Shown: one piece after another, positions 15,376-23,652 of the stretch
Numbering within the stretch: the stretch's first letter is position 1
How the letters are laid out: every line of letters begins with the position of its first letter
Assembly (NCBI GenBank): GCA_003215555.1
Contig: QCKE01000010.1
Coordinates: forward strand, 1 to 48,114
Length of the DNA stretch: 48,114 nt
Reading direction: 5' to 3'
From: Prochlorococcus sp. AG-409-K04
GTDB lineage: Bacteria; Cyanobacteriota; Cyanobacteriia; PCC-6307; Cyanobiaceae
Position numbers and translations under genes: made by a program
Notes under the pieces: model-generated
What the model saw: the letters and a program-made list of their open reading frames with translations, nothing else
What the model was told of the DNA's origin: nothing
The model's database searches: none

Positions 15376-15435
15376 ATGGAAAAGCTAAATTTATCAAAGG
15401 AGTCCGAGTTCGTTAATAGAAGAACATGCGCTTGA
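15376..15435 (+). CDS. Possible 19-residue peptide ahead of a strong hairpin
   Basis: ATG 15376: MEKLNLSKESEFVNRRTCA, stop TGA, and five bases later a GC-rich hairpin. The spacing is that of a tiny gene with its own terminator, or of a small RNA that happens to contain a frame. The peptide is polar, with a C-terminal Cys. Confidence 0.35.
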   Translation: MEKLNLSKESEFVNRRTCA

Positions 15436-15439
15436 CTCA

Positions 15440-15470
15440 AAGGGGGGCATCAAAATCCGCCCCCTTCTTA
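15440..15470 (+). terminator. GC-rich hairpin terminator
   Basis: AAGGGGGGC (15440-15448) pairs with GCCCCCTT (15459-15466) around the loop ATCAAAATCC. It is followed by CTTAATG, a weak T-tract. It ends a short transcript upstream (15376-15435 region). Confidence 0.7.
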
Positions 15471-15488
15471 ATGCTTTGATGATCTAAG

Positions 15489-15716
15489 GTGAGTTTATTT
15501 TTTTCCTATGTGAGATACTCTCAAGCACAAATCCAATGGAGTTGGCAGTATGGTGTGATTTCGTTGATAGGGATTTTTATTTTTGGTGGATTATGGCTTG
15601 GCTTTAGAAATAATCAAATTGAAGATGAGAAAAAAAGACATAAGCAAAAGGTTACCACTCAGATAGAAAAGGAAAGATTAAAGAGACTTGAATCTCTTTC
15701 TCCAAAGAAAAAGTAA
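15489..15716 (+). CDS. Single-span membrane protein with charged tail
   Basis: 75 residues from GTG 15489. A span at about residues 22-42 (GVISLIGIFIFGGLWLGF), then a Lys/Glu-rich helix (NQIEDEKKRHKQKVTTQIEK, ERLKRLESLSPKKK) that should be cytoplasmic. It starts 20 bp after the hairpin terminator at 15440. No domain recognised. Confidence 0.65.
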   Translation: MSLFFSYVRYSQAQIQWSWQYGVISLIGIFIFGGLWLGFRNNQIEDEKKRHKQKVTTQIEKERLKRLESLSPKKK

Positions 15717-15856
15717 AAAGATATCGAGTTTTGATTTTTTTTTGATTGTATATCTCATATAGATAGATTTATGTTTCTTTCATCTCTAGGGTTAGCGCTT
15801 CTACATTTCAAATACATTATATATAGTTGCAATACCTACCAATACTGAAGAATCAT

Positions 15857-16012
15857 TTAAGCAGCTCTAATATTTGTCTTTTTTTTGTCATAAAATTGTG
15901 GAACTTCAGTAATAGAGACTGGTTTATTTTTTTGCTCAAATTTTTTGGCCCTCACTTTTGCGGCACCATCTAAAAAACGGTCAATAATTACATCAAATTC
16001 AGATTGATTCAT
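15857..16012 (-). CDS. Small soluble protein (51 aa)
   Basis: ATG 16012: MNQSEFDVIIDRFLDGAAKV, RAKKFEQKNKPVSITEVPQF, YDKKKTNIRAA. An N-terminal amphipathic helix followed by a basic, probably flexible tail. Good coding pattern; no family recognised. It overlaps no other plausible frame. Confidence 0.6.
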   Translation of the reverse strand: MNQSEFDVIIDRFLDGAAKVRAKKFEQKNKPVSITEVPQFYDKKKTNIRAA

Positions 16013-16419
16013 TGTAATAATTGCAGGGGCCTAAACCTAGCTTTCAAAAATGAGTATTCAAATCCGTCTTTACACCTATTTTTAAGAATGGTATTGAGCA
16101 AGCAACCTTGTTTCTCTGAGTGCTTTGACACTTTGCTATATCAGAAATTATTTGCCTTGATCTTGGGTTGACTTTTTCTAAAAAACAATCTTGAGTGATT
16201 GCATTAATTTTCTTTGAGCCATTATACAAAAGCAATTAATTACATTTAGCTTTTAGAAGAGATTATTCAAGTTACTCTTGCTTGTTACGCCTGTAGTTAT
16301 TGGTATATTTTGATGTGACTTTAGAATTTGTTTATCTTTGGCTTACTAGATAACTTTACTTTTATTGCTACGGAAGGAAACTGGTTTTAGATTGGAGGTT
16401 ACCCTTCAGTTTTTGCGAT
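16013..16419. other. Gap with one doubtful frame
   Basis: A 63-codon minus frame (16044-16235) lacks domain support. Bases 16058-16080 (CCGTCTTTACACCTA core) recur in inverted orientation at 19943-19964; both may be fragments of gene ends (IRLYT / VRLYT). No RNA or terminator seen. Confidence 0.35.
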
Positions 16420-16851
16420 ATGACAAAAGAAATAGAATTTAGTGAGTTTTTTAAACTTCTTAATGAGATAAAGGAAGGAGATGAAAGCAAACAAGAATTG
16501 ATTGGTTTGAAAATAACAGAGTTTAAGACAGGAGAAAAAGCGGAAAGCTTCTTGCAGGAATTGGCACAAAATTATTTATGGATTGGCTTGAAAGAGTTAT
16601 TTGAATTTGTAGACTCTATGGATCTCTCATTTATTGGCAACTTAACAAAAGAAGAATGGGATGACCTTGCAAAAAAGAATAACTGTGATTTGCCAGTTTA
16701 TTTGGCAAATAAAATGATTAATTATGCAAAGGCCAACAAGTTTGTAGAGAAGTTTTCTTTAAAATGGAAAACTTCTGAGAGAGAAATTGAGAAGCATATT
16801 ATGCCAATGGCAGCTTATATAACAGAGGGAATTATTGATGTGTTGGAATAA
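16420..16851 (+). CDS. Hypothetical all-helical protein (143 aa)
   Basis: Acidic N-terminal half (MTKEIEFSEFFKLLNEIKEG), a central NYLWIGLKELFEFVDSMD helix, then LTKEEWDDLAKKNN and a helical C-terminus (AAYITEGIIDVLE). No signal peptide or membrane span, so cytosolic. GGAGG is 20 bases before the ATG, too far to be an ideal ribosome site. No family recognised; stands alone. Confidence 0.7.
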   Translation: MTKEIEFSEFFKLLNEIKEGDESKQELIGLKITEFKTGEKAESFLQELAQNYLWIGLKELFEFVDSMDLSFIGNLTKEEWDDLAKKNNCDLPVYLANKMINYAKANKFVEKFSLKWKTSEREIEKHIMPMAAYITEGIIDVLE

Positions 16852-17270
16852 GTGAAAATATTTGAAAATATATTTTTATGAGATAGTTCTGAACATTTAG
16901 TTTTTAACAACTTATTGTAACTTGCTTAGATAGTTTTGTTTTGATTATTTTTAAACTTTTCATTTGCTTTTCTAAAATGATTTTTTACTTAACTAGATTT
17001 TGCTTTTAGGTTTTTTATATTTCTAATTAAACTCACTCTGAGTAGTGAAATTACTTATTGGACAAGAGTTATCAAGCAAAAAAATCATTTTTGTTGTCAT
17101 ACTTGATTTATAAACATTCAAATTATTAAATTTTTATGCACTAATTTTAGGAATTAACCTGTATAGGTATTTTTTCTTCATATGACACTTTGCTATAAGT
17201 TTCCAGTTTGTCTGGATTTGGGAGTTCTCTCAATTCCTTATTTAGAATGAATTGGTTATGATTCAAGTCT
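16852..17270. other. Gap with no gene seen
   Basis: Very AT-rich. The minus-strand frame at 17147-17413 mostly overlaps the next gene in antisense and is rejected. No hairpin with T-run or RNA fold identified. Confidence 0.45.
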
Positions 17271-17633
17271 ATGAGCAATTTGTATTTAGGAGTAGTTGTC
17301 CTAGTTGGTTTTCTGGGCACTGCCGTGCTTTTGCGTATGATTTTTTCAAATTCAACTCCAGCAAAAGAGGTTTTTGAAGCTTTAGATGGTACAAAGTTTT
17401 CTAGTAAAAGCAAAGTAAATGAATATGAGTTCCTCTATAAAAGGTTGCAATGCATTTACGAAGAAAACTCTTCATCAAACAAGGCAAAAAGTAAATCGAT
17501 ATTAGGACTTAACTCTGCCTTCCTCAAACAGATTAAAACAGATGGTTTTCCAAGTATAAATTCATTGATCAGTAATAAAGAGCAGTTCAAAAATTTGGTT
17601 GCATTGTTCGATCTTTCAGAAATGTCTGATTAG
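17271..17633 (+). CDS. Membrane-anchored small protein (120 aa)
   Basis: MSNLYLGVVVLVGFLGTAVL is a membrane anchor, followed by a soluble domain containing FEALDGTKFSSKSKVNEYEF, LYKRLQCIYEEN, a Ser/Lys-rich linker and KQIKTDGFPSINSLISNKEQ. The domain looks helical and has no known match. Topology is likely N-out with the domain in the cytoplasm. The ATG at 17271 gives the anchor directly at the N-terminus. Confidence 0.65.
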   Translation: MSNLYLGVVVLVGFLGTAVLLRMIFSNSTPAKEVFEALDGTKFSSKSKVNEYEFLYKRLQCIYEENSSSNKAKSKSILGLNSAFLKQIKTDGFPSINSLISNKEQFKNLVALFDLSEMSD

Positions 17634-18065
17634 TTAAAACGATGCTTGAAATCCCTAAAAACGTTAAAGGCTCTATTGAATCCCTAGGGTCTCGTCAAAA
17701 ATAAAATTTAATGGGTTAAAAGTTACAACTGTTCTTTATAGTTGAACACTTTTCAAACTACGTTTTTCAAAAATTTGAAATAGGAGAAAAATTGCTATTA
17801 ATTAGAATTGTTTGATTATTGTGACCATAAAATTGGGTTTCCTGAACCCATTTGAGTTAGAAGAAATAAGAACACTTTTGAAAGCAACCAACCAATTCCA
17901 AGGCATATAATAACTGATTTGAGGATGTCCATTAGTGTAATTGCAAAGGAATCTTTTCTCTTTACCAACAGTAGAACATTTATATTTAATTAATTCATCT
18001 TTATTAAATGACAGGGGTTTTTGAATTGTTTTGCAATACTACTTTTTATAGAGCTATTAATAAGT
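17634..18065. other. Gap with no convincing gene
   Basis: Holds a 20-codon frame directly after the upstream gene (ATG 17643, MLEIPKNVKGSIESLGSRQK) and a small hairpin TGGGTT-tcctg-AACCCA (17834-17850) without a strong T-run. Nothing else assignable. Confidence 0.4.
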
Positions 18066-18260
18066 ATGAAGAAAATGGACATTAATTGTTCCTCACAAAA
18101 TAAAAAAAATTCTACATCTATCCAATTCACAGCTTAGAAACTTGTTGTAAATAAAGTAGAGAATAAAAAGCTATTGCTTAATGAAGCTTCATCAGTAAAA
18201 ATTACTAAGGCAAGATAGTTAGACTTGGCAAAAGGAAATAATCTGCCAAACCAAGAATAA
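18066..18260 (+). pseudogene. Possible small gene with two in-frame TAG stops
   Basis: ATG 18066 reads MKKMDINCSSQNKKNSTSIQ FTA, TAG at 18135, KLVVNKVENKKLLLNEASSV KITKAR, TAG at 18216, LDLAKGNNLPNQE, TAA. The frame is otherwise continuous, polar and lysine-rich. Two CAG-to-TAG changes would restore a 64-residue protein. AT-rich DNA can produce such frames by chance, so this is tentative. Confidence 0.35.
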
Positions 18261-18323
18261 TTCTTTTTCTTGACTCAAGGTTTTTTAATTGTAAATTTCT
18301 CTGTTTTCAAAATAGAACATTTC

Positions 18324-18503
18324 TTAATGCCTATGAATTTTATATATTTCTTCTGGTGCATTAGTTTCATGAGATTCAGATAATTCCTTTAGAGATTTTG
18401 AGCCACAGATTGCAGATAATGCTATGACTACTAACGATAATGTGCTGATAAATTGAAGAACGATAGGAAGATGTGCATTGACTCTTTCTCTGAAATTTGT
18501 CAT
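18324..18503 (-). CDS. Small single-span membrane protein (59 aa)
   Basis: MTNFRERVNAHLPIVLQFIS, TLSLVVIALSAICGSKSLKE, LSESHETNAPEEIYKIHRH. A span at about residues 12-34 with a Cys-Gly near its end, resembling a lipobox-like LSAIC but too far from the N-terminus for a normal lipoprotein. Acidic C-terminal tail. Function unknown. Confidence 0.6.
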   Translation of the reverse strand: MTNFRERVNAHLPIVLQFISTLSLVVIALSAICGSKSLKELSESHETNAPEEIYKIHRH

Positions 18504-18724
18504 GTGTATAAGTTAACTATATTTATTTAATCAATATTTACTTATAAATCAATAATTGAAAATCAAAATAAACTTTAAAATGCTGAGAAAATCCAATAAT
18601 CAGCTTTTTGCTTGTTGAAGAAGCTTTTTGGAGAGATGATTTTTTTTTGATTACAATTGATGTAAAATACAATATTTTTTGTGTTTTGATTGATTTGTTG
18701 AAACCTAGTTGAATAAATTTTTAA

Positions 18725-18949
18725 TTAAATTTCAGAAAGCTCTTCTTCAAAAAACCATTGTGAAGTACCACTTTCTAATTCTAGGACAAGTCCAAATTGA
18801 TTCCCATCAACCATTTTATAGCCTGTTAATTTACCTATAGGGTTTTGACAAAGTATGTTGAAAATCTTTTCTGGAAGTCTGTCTCTGACATTATTTAGAT
18901 CAACTTTTAGTAGCTGACCCTCTGTAAGTTGAGATGAGTTTATTATCAC
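18725..18949 (-). CDS. DUF2862-family protein
   Basis: 74 residues matching the cyanobacterial DUF2862 pattern: V-x-x-VRDRLP near the start, GKLTGYKMVDGNQFGLVLEL and WFFEEELSEI at the end. Small beta-rich soluble protein with no known activity. Full length compared with family. Stands alone on the minus strand, next to other small minus-strand genes. Confidence 0.8.
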   Translation of the reverse strand: MIINSSQLTEGQLLKVDLNNVRDRLPEKIFNILCQNPIGKLTGYKMVDGNQFGLVLELESGTSQWFFEEELSEI

Positions 18950-19065
18950 GATAAAAAGAACTTGTCGTAAAATATCAACTTAATCTATAGTAATCACTTA
19001 TTATTTTACCTTCTAAAAATCCACTAAAATTGTTCATAGAACTAAATACATACCATTGATAAAAT

Positions 19066-19371
19066 TTATGTATTTACTCCTTTGGCAATAACACTTGGGA
19101 CTTTTTCTCTAAATGATTGTTTTTTGTCTATTCGTGTATTTATTTTTAAGGTTGTGTAAATTCGATTAGTTCCCAGACTATGAACCTCTTCATGACAATC
19201 CTTTATGCATTGAAAGACTTCTTCCCAATTTCCTTCTATTGCAGTTCCATTGGGACCTAGCTCATAATCAAGACAATGCTTTTCGATAATGCTTTTGCAA
19301 GCACTTATATAAGGTGATAAAGAAAGTCCTGCTCCAATCGGGACAAGGCAAAAATCAACACTGACCCACAT
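19066..19371 (-). CDS. UPF0045 / MTH1187-type thiamine-binding-like protein
   Basis: 101 residues. VSVDFCLVPIGAGLSLSPYI, then LDYELGPNGTAIEGNWEEVF, CIKDCHEEVHSLGTNRIYTT and LKINTRIDKK. This is the full ferredoxin-like alpha-beta fold of UPF0045 (Thiamine_BP, DUF77), whose members bind thiamine or HMP, although the cellular role is not settled. The PIG and LGPNGTAIEG motifs are the usual ligand-binding segments. Length normal. Confidence 0.9.
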   Translation of the reverse strand: MWVSVDFCLVPIGAGLSLSPYISACKSIIEKHCLDYELGPNGTAIEGNWEEVFQCIKDCHEEVHSLGTNRIYTTLKINTRIDKKQSFREKVPSVIAKGVNT

Positions 19372-19447
19372 GTGAAAAAAAAATTGCTCTCCTCATAATG
19401 ACTTGCTTCTAAATATTTTCCAATAAATGACTAAAAAGTAGAAAACT

Positions 19448-19741
19448 TTATATATCAACTCCAGTTGAAAGTTTGCATGATGTTTTGGCTTTGGGAAAGC
19501 GTTTCCTTTTGCGTTGATTTCGTTCTATACAAGCTATGTATTTTATAAATGAAATTGATTCTTTTAATTTATGACTGTAATTTTTATTAGAATTTGCATC
19601 TTCTAGAACTTTTGTTAGTAAGAAAATTTGCATGCTAGTAGCCTTATCCACCTCCCATTGATATTTTTCTGTGTCTTTTTGACGTGACTTACAGCTAACT
19701 AAGACTAATCCACAGAGTAGTAATAATAGAAATCGCCTCAT
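19448..19741 (-). CDS. Small lipoprotein
   Basis: 97 residues. Signal MRRFLLLLLCGLVLVSC with a lipobox LVSC, lipid-modified Cys at residue 17. The mature part is helical and basic (KYQWEVDKATSMQIFLLTKV, FIKYIACIERNQRKRKRFPK). Two further Cys could form a disulphide in the periplasm. No domain recognised; probably attached to the outer face of the plasma membrane or to the outer membrane. Confidence 0.65.
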   Translation of the reverse strand: MRRFLLLLLCGLVLVSCKSRQKDTEKYQWEVDKATSMQIFLLTKVLEDANSNKNYSHKLKESISFIKYIACIERNQRKRKRFPKAKTSCKLSTGVDI

Positions 19742-20008
19742 TTCCTTTTATTTTTCTTTTATAGAAAGTGTTAAAGTCATTTTAAGTAATTAGTTTGATT
19801 GTTTTTGCACAATAGAAGTATTTCTTTCATATTTAAGCTAGAAATTTGCTTTGATCACAAAAGAAATTACTTAATACTGCCTTCCTCATAACTTATTTAG
19901 TTCTTTAGAATGTTGAATGATTAGGGCTTAGATCTATCAATTAGGTGTAAAGACGGACTTGCATGCTGTTCATTGTGTTGCATATTTTGATTAATCGCTT
20001 GAATTTCA

Positions 20009-20158
20009 ATGAATTCACCAGCATTTGATGCTTTCGTTGATGATTGTTTTTTAGAAAACGATCCAATTTGTGACTTAAGATTAGATGATTCACTGGTTCT
20101 TGATGATTATGTCTCAAAATTAATAGAGGATAAGATCCAGCCAAATCAAGAAGATTGA
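20009..20158 (+). CDS. Small acidic protein (49 aa)
   Basis: MNSPAFDAFVDDCFLENDPI, CDLRLDDSLVLDDYVSKLIE, DKIQPNQED. Strongly acidic with regular hydrophobic positions. The opposite-strand frame across the same bases (19941-20210) is basic, His/Asn-rich and has no plausible fold, so the plus strand is preferred. Function unknown. Confidence 0.6.
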   Translation: MNSPAFDAFVDDCFLENDPICDLRLDDSLVLDDYVSKLIEDKIQPNQED

Positions 20159-20328
20159 AATTCCTAGTATGAAGTTTAATTTCTAGATATAGTCGTTTAT
20201 TTATCTTCATATTTAACGAAAAATTAATCTCAAGAATTATTTCAAATAAAAGTGTTGCTTATTAAATTAAATTCCTCAGTATTTATTAGAGAATTATTTA
20301 TAAAATTTTATATTTAAACAATCAATTA

Positions 20329-20445
20329 CTAGCTCTCTTTGTTGTTTTTATCATATGTGAAAATATAGTATAAGAACCATGTTACCCCTACCATAAGAAG
20401 TGCAATCATCAGATTGACTGACCAAACAATTTCGTTGTCCATCAT
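20329..20445 (-). CDS. Small single-span membrane protein (38 aa)
   Basis: MMDNEIVWSVNLMIALLMVG, VTWFLYYIFTYDKNNKES. One membrane span with an acidic N-terminus and a basic/polar end, similar in size to photosystem or cytochrome b6f small subunits but not matching one that is recognised. Two consecutive ATG codons (20445, 20442). Confidence 0.55.
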   Translation of the reverse strand: MMDNEIVWSVNLMIALLMVGVTWFLYYIFTYDKNNKES

Positions 20446-20689
20446 TGAGTTATCTTCTTTAGTAGATTGTTATAACAAAAGAATTAATTTTTTGCCTAAA
20501 TAAGTTTTGAAATTTAAAAATAAATTTTCCTGTAATTTTTTTTTATTTACAGAACGCTGACAATTACTATTTATCTATTAAGGATGGGTTGATTTGATAA
20601 ATTGCTTTTTAGCTTTAAAATAGTTTTGGTTATGAAATAGCTCTAAACAAAACAACTGATAATTGCTCGATTTGAAAGAGGTTGCTTAG

Positions 20690-20875
20690 CTATCCAATTC
20701 CTGGAATATGAAATGGGAGTTTGTTTTCTAAAGCAATCAAATATTTCTGAAATATTGGGATTCTTAACAAGGCTATTGGAACAATAATATGAGAAACAAT
20801 CCAGGCAAATCCTATTATTGGAGCCCATTTACCAGCTTTTTTTAGAAAGCCTTTTTGTTTATTTGCAGTTTCCAT
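20690..20875 (-). CDS. Small two-helix membrane protein (61 aa)
   Basis: METANKQKGFLKKAGKWAPI, IGFAWIVSHIIVPIALLRIP, IFQKYLIALENKLPFHIPGI G. A basic N-terminus leads into one long hydrophobic span (about 20-38) followed by a second weak hydrophobic part. Conserved-looking KWAPIIGFAW-x-VSHIIVP block. A second frame (20643-20828) on the same strand is its shadow. Function unknown. Confidence 0.65.
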   Translation of the reverse strand: METANKQKGFLKKAGKWAPIIGFAWIVSHIIVPIALLRIPIFQKYLIALENKLPFHIPGIG

Positions 20876-21027
20876 TTTATTTAAAAGAGTTGCATATATT
20901 CTATTAGCTAGTACGGAGAATAAACAATAGTAATTTCATCAAGTAAGGTGATTTTTAACTTTTGCTTTTATACCCCTGAATAATTTTCATAAATTTGGAC
21001 CTAGATTAGTTTCTTCTCTTTAGTTAT

Positions 21028-22065
21028 TTAGATGGTTGGTTGAAATTTTGGCCAAGCGATTGAGAGATTTTTATCTTTTTTTAATCTTTCTTTTTTTAAA
21101 TAATTTTCTTGCAACCATTCTGATAGAGAGGTCATTTTTATACCTACTTCACTCGCAAGAGTTTTAAGATTAGAGATATCTGCTCCATAGCCTGTACATT
21201 CTATCCAGTTTGCCATCACTGCAATATCATGTTCTATTAACCTAATAATTGATCGAGGGAGCATGAAATACTTAGTATTTTTTCTTTTGTTTAGGTTGTT
21301 AAAAATATTCACCATTTGTGAACCTGTCATCTCTTCTCCAGCAATATTGAAGGCTTTACCAATGAACTTTTTGGGATAATTAAATGCTGCAGATGTCCAA
21401 AGTCCAATATCATCTACAGCAATCGTTTGCCAAATTTTATTTTCTTTTATTATTCCTGGAAAACTTGTTTCGTCAATTTGCAATCCCGGTATATCAGTGT
21501 TGAAGTTTTCGAAATAGCTAACTGGCCGAAAAATAGTTGTTATGGATTTCAGATCATTTAATTCAATAAAGTCTTCAATCATCCATTTACTAGAAAAATG
21601 CCCTGGTATGGGAACGTTTTTTAGAGGATCTTTTGCTTTGCAAACTGAGCTGAATACAAATTGCTTCAATGCTCCTTCTTTGGATACTTCCTTAACTGCT
21701 TGAATTAAGTTTCTACCTTGTGCTAATTCATATTTTTTGTCCATGCTTCCTCGAAATATCATCCATCCTTTAGTTGGTGTTGTGTTACCAAATATGCCAT
21801 ATGCATCTTTAAAACATTTTTTTAGACTGTTTTTATCAAGAAGATTTCCTTTGAATACTTCAACATTTGCCAACTTGGATAATTTTTCTGCTTCTTCGCA
21901 TGAAGGATCTCTAGTAATAGCTCTAACTCTAAAACAACCATTTTCAGACAAATGGTTTACTACCGCCCTCCCTTGACGACTTGTTGCCATTGTGACAGCG
22001 ATAAGTGGCTTAGAAGTTTTTGGAGCAGGAAAGTCTGATCCAGGCGCTTTTTCTGATTCGCTCAC
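21028..22065 (-). CDS. NmrA-type NAD(P)-binding protein
   Basis: 345 residues. N-terminal Rossmann region IAVTMATSRQGRAVVNHLSE in which the usual GATGxxG is replaced by MATSRQG. Then VRAITRDPSCEEAEKLSKLA, VFKGNLLDKNSLKKCFKDAY, VFSSVCKAKD, a FRPVSYFENF block and a DDIGLWTSAAFN block, in the order seen in the NmrA/HSCARG atypical SDR family. These bind NADP and often sense redox state rather than catalyse. A Pro-rich N-terminal extension and a Lys-rich C-terminal tail flank the domain. Loss of glycines suggests weakened or altered nucleotide binding. Confidence 0.85.
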   Translation of the reverse strand: MSESEKAPGSDFPAPKTSKPLIAVTMATSRQGRAVVNHLSENGCFRVRAITRDPSCEEAEKLSKLANVEVFKGNLLDKNSLKKCFKDAYGIFGNTTPTKGWMIFRGSMDKKYELAQGRNLIQAVKEVSKEGALKQFVFSSVCKAKDPLKNVPIPGHFSSKWMIEDFIELNDLKSITTIFRPVSYFENFNTDIPGLQIDETSFPGIIKENKIWQTIAVDDIGLWTSAAFNYPKKFIGKAFNIAGEEMTGSQMVNIFNNLNKRKNTKYFMLPRSIIRLIEHDIAVMANWIECTGYGADISNLKTLASEVGIKMTSLSEWLQENYLKKERLKKDKNLSIAWPKFQPTI

Positions 22066-22146
22066 AGAATTTCAGAAGGAACTTTAAGTAATGTAACAGC
22101 CGATGTAAATTTTTGTGAAGGAAGAATTTATCAGTACGTTGATTTT

Positions 22147-22242
22147 TTGAGATTGTTCTTTTACGGCAATGTTTCTCGTATTGCAGGATTGGGAACTGTC
22201 CCTATGCGACTCGCAAGGGAAGCTGCAAATGAGGTTATATAA
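22147..22242 (+). CDS. Possible small peptide or gene fragment
   Basis: TTG 22147 frame reads (M)RLFFYGNVSRIAGLGTVPM, RLAREAANEVI, stop TAA. The frame is open upstream to about 22050 without an ATG. The sequence has strong coding character (amphipathic RLAREAANEV helix) yet lies in a different phase from the next gene. It could be a short gene, or the 5' piece of an old gene separated by a frameshift. Confidence 0.35.
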   Translation: MRLFFYGNVSRIAGLGTVPMRLAREAANEVI

Positions 22243-22270
22243 GATTTGTTTTTGGCAATTAAAAAAAATG

Positions 22271-22564
22271 CAATCCCAAGGAGGCTTGTCAGGGCCTAGA
22301 TCTCAATATCGTTTCAGACAAATTGCTAACAAAAAGTGGGATAGCCTTACTGATAATCAAAAGGCTTTAGCTAAAAAAATTTGGGGTGTCATCACTTACA
22401 AGTGGAGATGGCAAATAGCTATGAATATCCCATATCTTATTATTTTTCTTCTTGACAAGTCAGTTCCTAGGATTCACCAATTTGATATGGCTGTTTTGGC
22501 AGCAATTTCTTCAAAAGTTCATATTCCAGTGTTTCTATCTTCTTTCTTTGGCCAAGCATCTTAG
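22271..22564 (+). CDS. Small membrane protein
   Basis: From ATG 22271: MQSQGGLSGPRSQYRFRQIA, NKKWDSLTDNQKALAKKIWG, ITYKWRWQIAMNIPYLIIFL, then a second hydrophobic stretch (MAVLAAISSKVHIPVFLSSF). An upstream ATG at 22169 adds 34 residues with little coding character that overlap another plausible frame, so the shorter start is chosen. Probably two membrane spans after a basic domain. No family recognised. It converges with 22565-22744, stops adjacent. Confidence 0.55.
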   Translation, partial: QSQGGLSGPRSQYRFRQIANKKWDSLTDNQKALAKKIWGVITYKWRWQIAMNIPYLIIFLLDKSVPRIHQFDMAVLAAISSKVHIPVFLSSFFGQAS

Positions 22565-22744
22565 TTAATCTCTTCCCCATGCTGATCTTAGCCCTCCAGT
22601 AAATTTGTATTGCTCCCTATTGGATCCTAGGTTTTGTATTAATTTACTTGTAGAGAACATAGCTTGTGATGAAAAGCCTGTGTTCTTTCTTTTAGCCGAT
22701 GGAGCAGTTGTAGAAGTACTATTAGCAGTTGCAGTGGCAGGCAT
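22565..22744 (-). CDS. Small basic protein (59 aa)
   Basis: MPATATANSTSTTAPSAKRK, NTGFSSQAMFSTSKLIQNLG, SNREQYKFTGGLRSAWGRD. A Thr/Ala/Ser low-complexity N-terminus followed by a basic, aromatic C-terminus. The hydrophobic plus-strand frame over the same DNA (22605-22832) is rejected as its shadow. Function unknown. The stop codons of this gene and the convergent one are adjacent. Confidence 0.6.
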   Translation of the reverse strand: MPATATANSTSTTAPSAKRKNTGFSSQAMFSTSKLIQNLGSNREQYKFTGGLRSAWGRD

Positions 22745-22944
22745 AATACAGAAGTTTGTTTGTTACTTTATTTTAGTCATTCCAAACCCACTTCTTTCCT
22801 TTTTTAAGCTTGGTTTAAGGAGTTATTGTTAAAGTTTACCTTTATTAATAATTTTTTTACCTCTATACAATTATCTGCTTATTATTTTCGTTTGTATAAT
22901 AAGTGTTGAAGACAATTTGATGTAAATTTCTGATGTGAATTTAG

Positions 22945-23193
22945 TTAATTATAATAAAAGTCGCAAAATGAGTCTGGGTTTGATGTAGTCTTTAAATTGA
23001 GCTTTCTCATAAATTCTTGTTTTGAAATCTCTCCAGCCGCTTGTCTTGCACAAATCTCTTTAAATCTAGACTCTTTGACAATAGGATATAGATATGTCCC
23101 AACAATTATAATTAAAATAAATTTTGTAATATTATTTTTATTGCTTACAAACCATTTGCTTGGAAAAAATCTAATTTCTTTTTGCCAATTCAT
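22945..23193 (-). CDS. Small single-span membrane protein (82 aa)
   Basis: MNWQKEIRFFPSKWFVSNKN, NITKFILIIIVGTYLYPIVK (membrane span), ESRFKEICARQAAGEISKQE, FMRKLNLKTTS and a short polar end. The tail EICARQAAGEISKQEFMRKL resembles a short SHOCT-like helix pair. The opposite-strand frame 22997-23374 is a shadow. Coding sense is supported by the clear span and amphipathic tail. Confidence 0.55.
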   Translation of the reverse strand: MNWQKEIRFFPSKWFVSNKNNITKFILIIIVGTYLYPIVKESRFKEICARQAAGEISKQEFMRKLNLKTTSNPDSFCDFYYN

Positions 23194-23374
23194 GATTGAA
23201 GAGTTAAATTTAAGTTATTTTCCTTATGGAAAATATCATAATTATAAATTACTTTATTCGTTTCATTTTGCAAGTATTTTTAATTTAATTGTCTCACTTT
23301 TGATTGGTTTTAATGATCGGATTTTATTTCATTTTTTATTTCATGATGACTATACTTTTGTTGCTTTTATTTGA

Positions 23375-23458
23375 TTGCTTCTTTTTTGCATAGTTGCAGT
23401 CTTAATATTTGGTGGACTAACAGGGGGATTTTTGCTAATTGTAAAAAGTAACATCTAA
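23375..23458 (+). CDS. Possible 27-residue membrane peptide
   Basis: TTG 23375: (M)LLFCIVAVLIFGGLTGGFLL, IVKSNI. A single membrane span with a GG-x-x-GG motif, of the size of photosynthetic small subunits, but no such subunit is recognised. Only a TTG start exists, directly after an in-frame TGA. Confidence 0.35.
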   Translation: MLLFCIVAVLIFGGLTGGFLLIVKSNI

Positions 23459-23478
23459 TACTTTTTGGGTTAAATCAC

Positions 23479-23616
23479 ATGGTTAATGATCAACTTACAG
23501 AGATCCTCTTGGCTGCAATCCTTGTTTCAGCTACTTATGACAAAGATCAACCTGTTATAAAATGGGGTGGTTTGGTAGTTGCTGTGGGAGCTGTGGTTTC
23601 AGCGCTCTTTGGATAA
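23479..23616 (+). CDS. Small membrane protein (45 aa)
   Basis: MVNDQLTEILLAAILVSATY, DKDQPVIKWGGLVVAVGAVV, SALFG. Two short hydrophobic segments separated by DKDQPVIKWGG, consistent with a hairpin in the membrane. It ends just before a long hairpin terminator shared with the convergent SYLF gene. Function unknown. Confidence 0.6.
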   Translation: MVNDQLTEILLAAILVSATYDKDQPVIKWGGLVVAVGAVVSALFG

Positions 23617-23652
23617 ATTTCTCTGTACAAAACTAAAATTAACTCAGAGGAG

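Noticed and set aside
16044-16235. 63-codon minus-strand frame
   Set aside because: Irregular composition and no family; left as a doubtful frame in a gap.
17834-17850. Hairpin TGGGTT/AACCCA as terminator
   Set aside because: Short stem with no proper T-run, more than 200 bp from the nearest stop codon.
19941-20210. Minus-strand basic frame
   Set aside because: The plus strand encodes an acidic, better-patterned protein at 20009-20158.
22605-22832. Hydrophobic plus-strand frame
   Set aside because: Antisense of the better supported small basic protein at 22565-22744.
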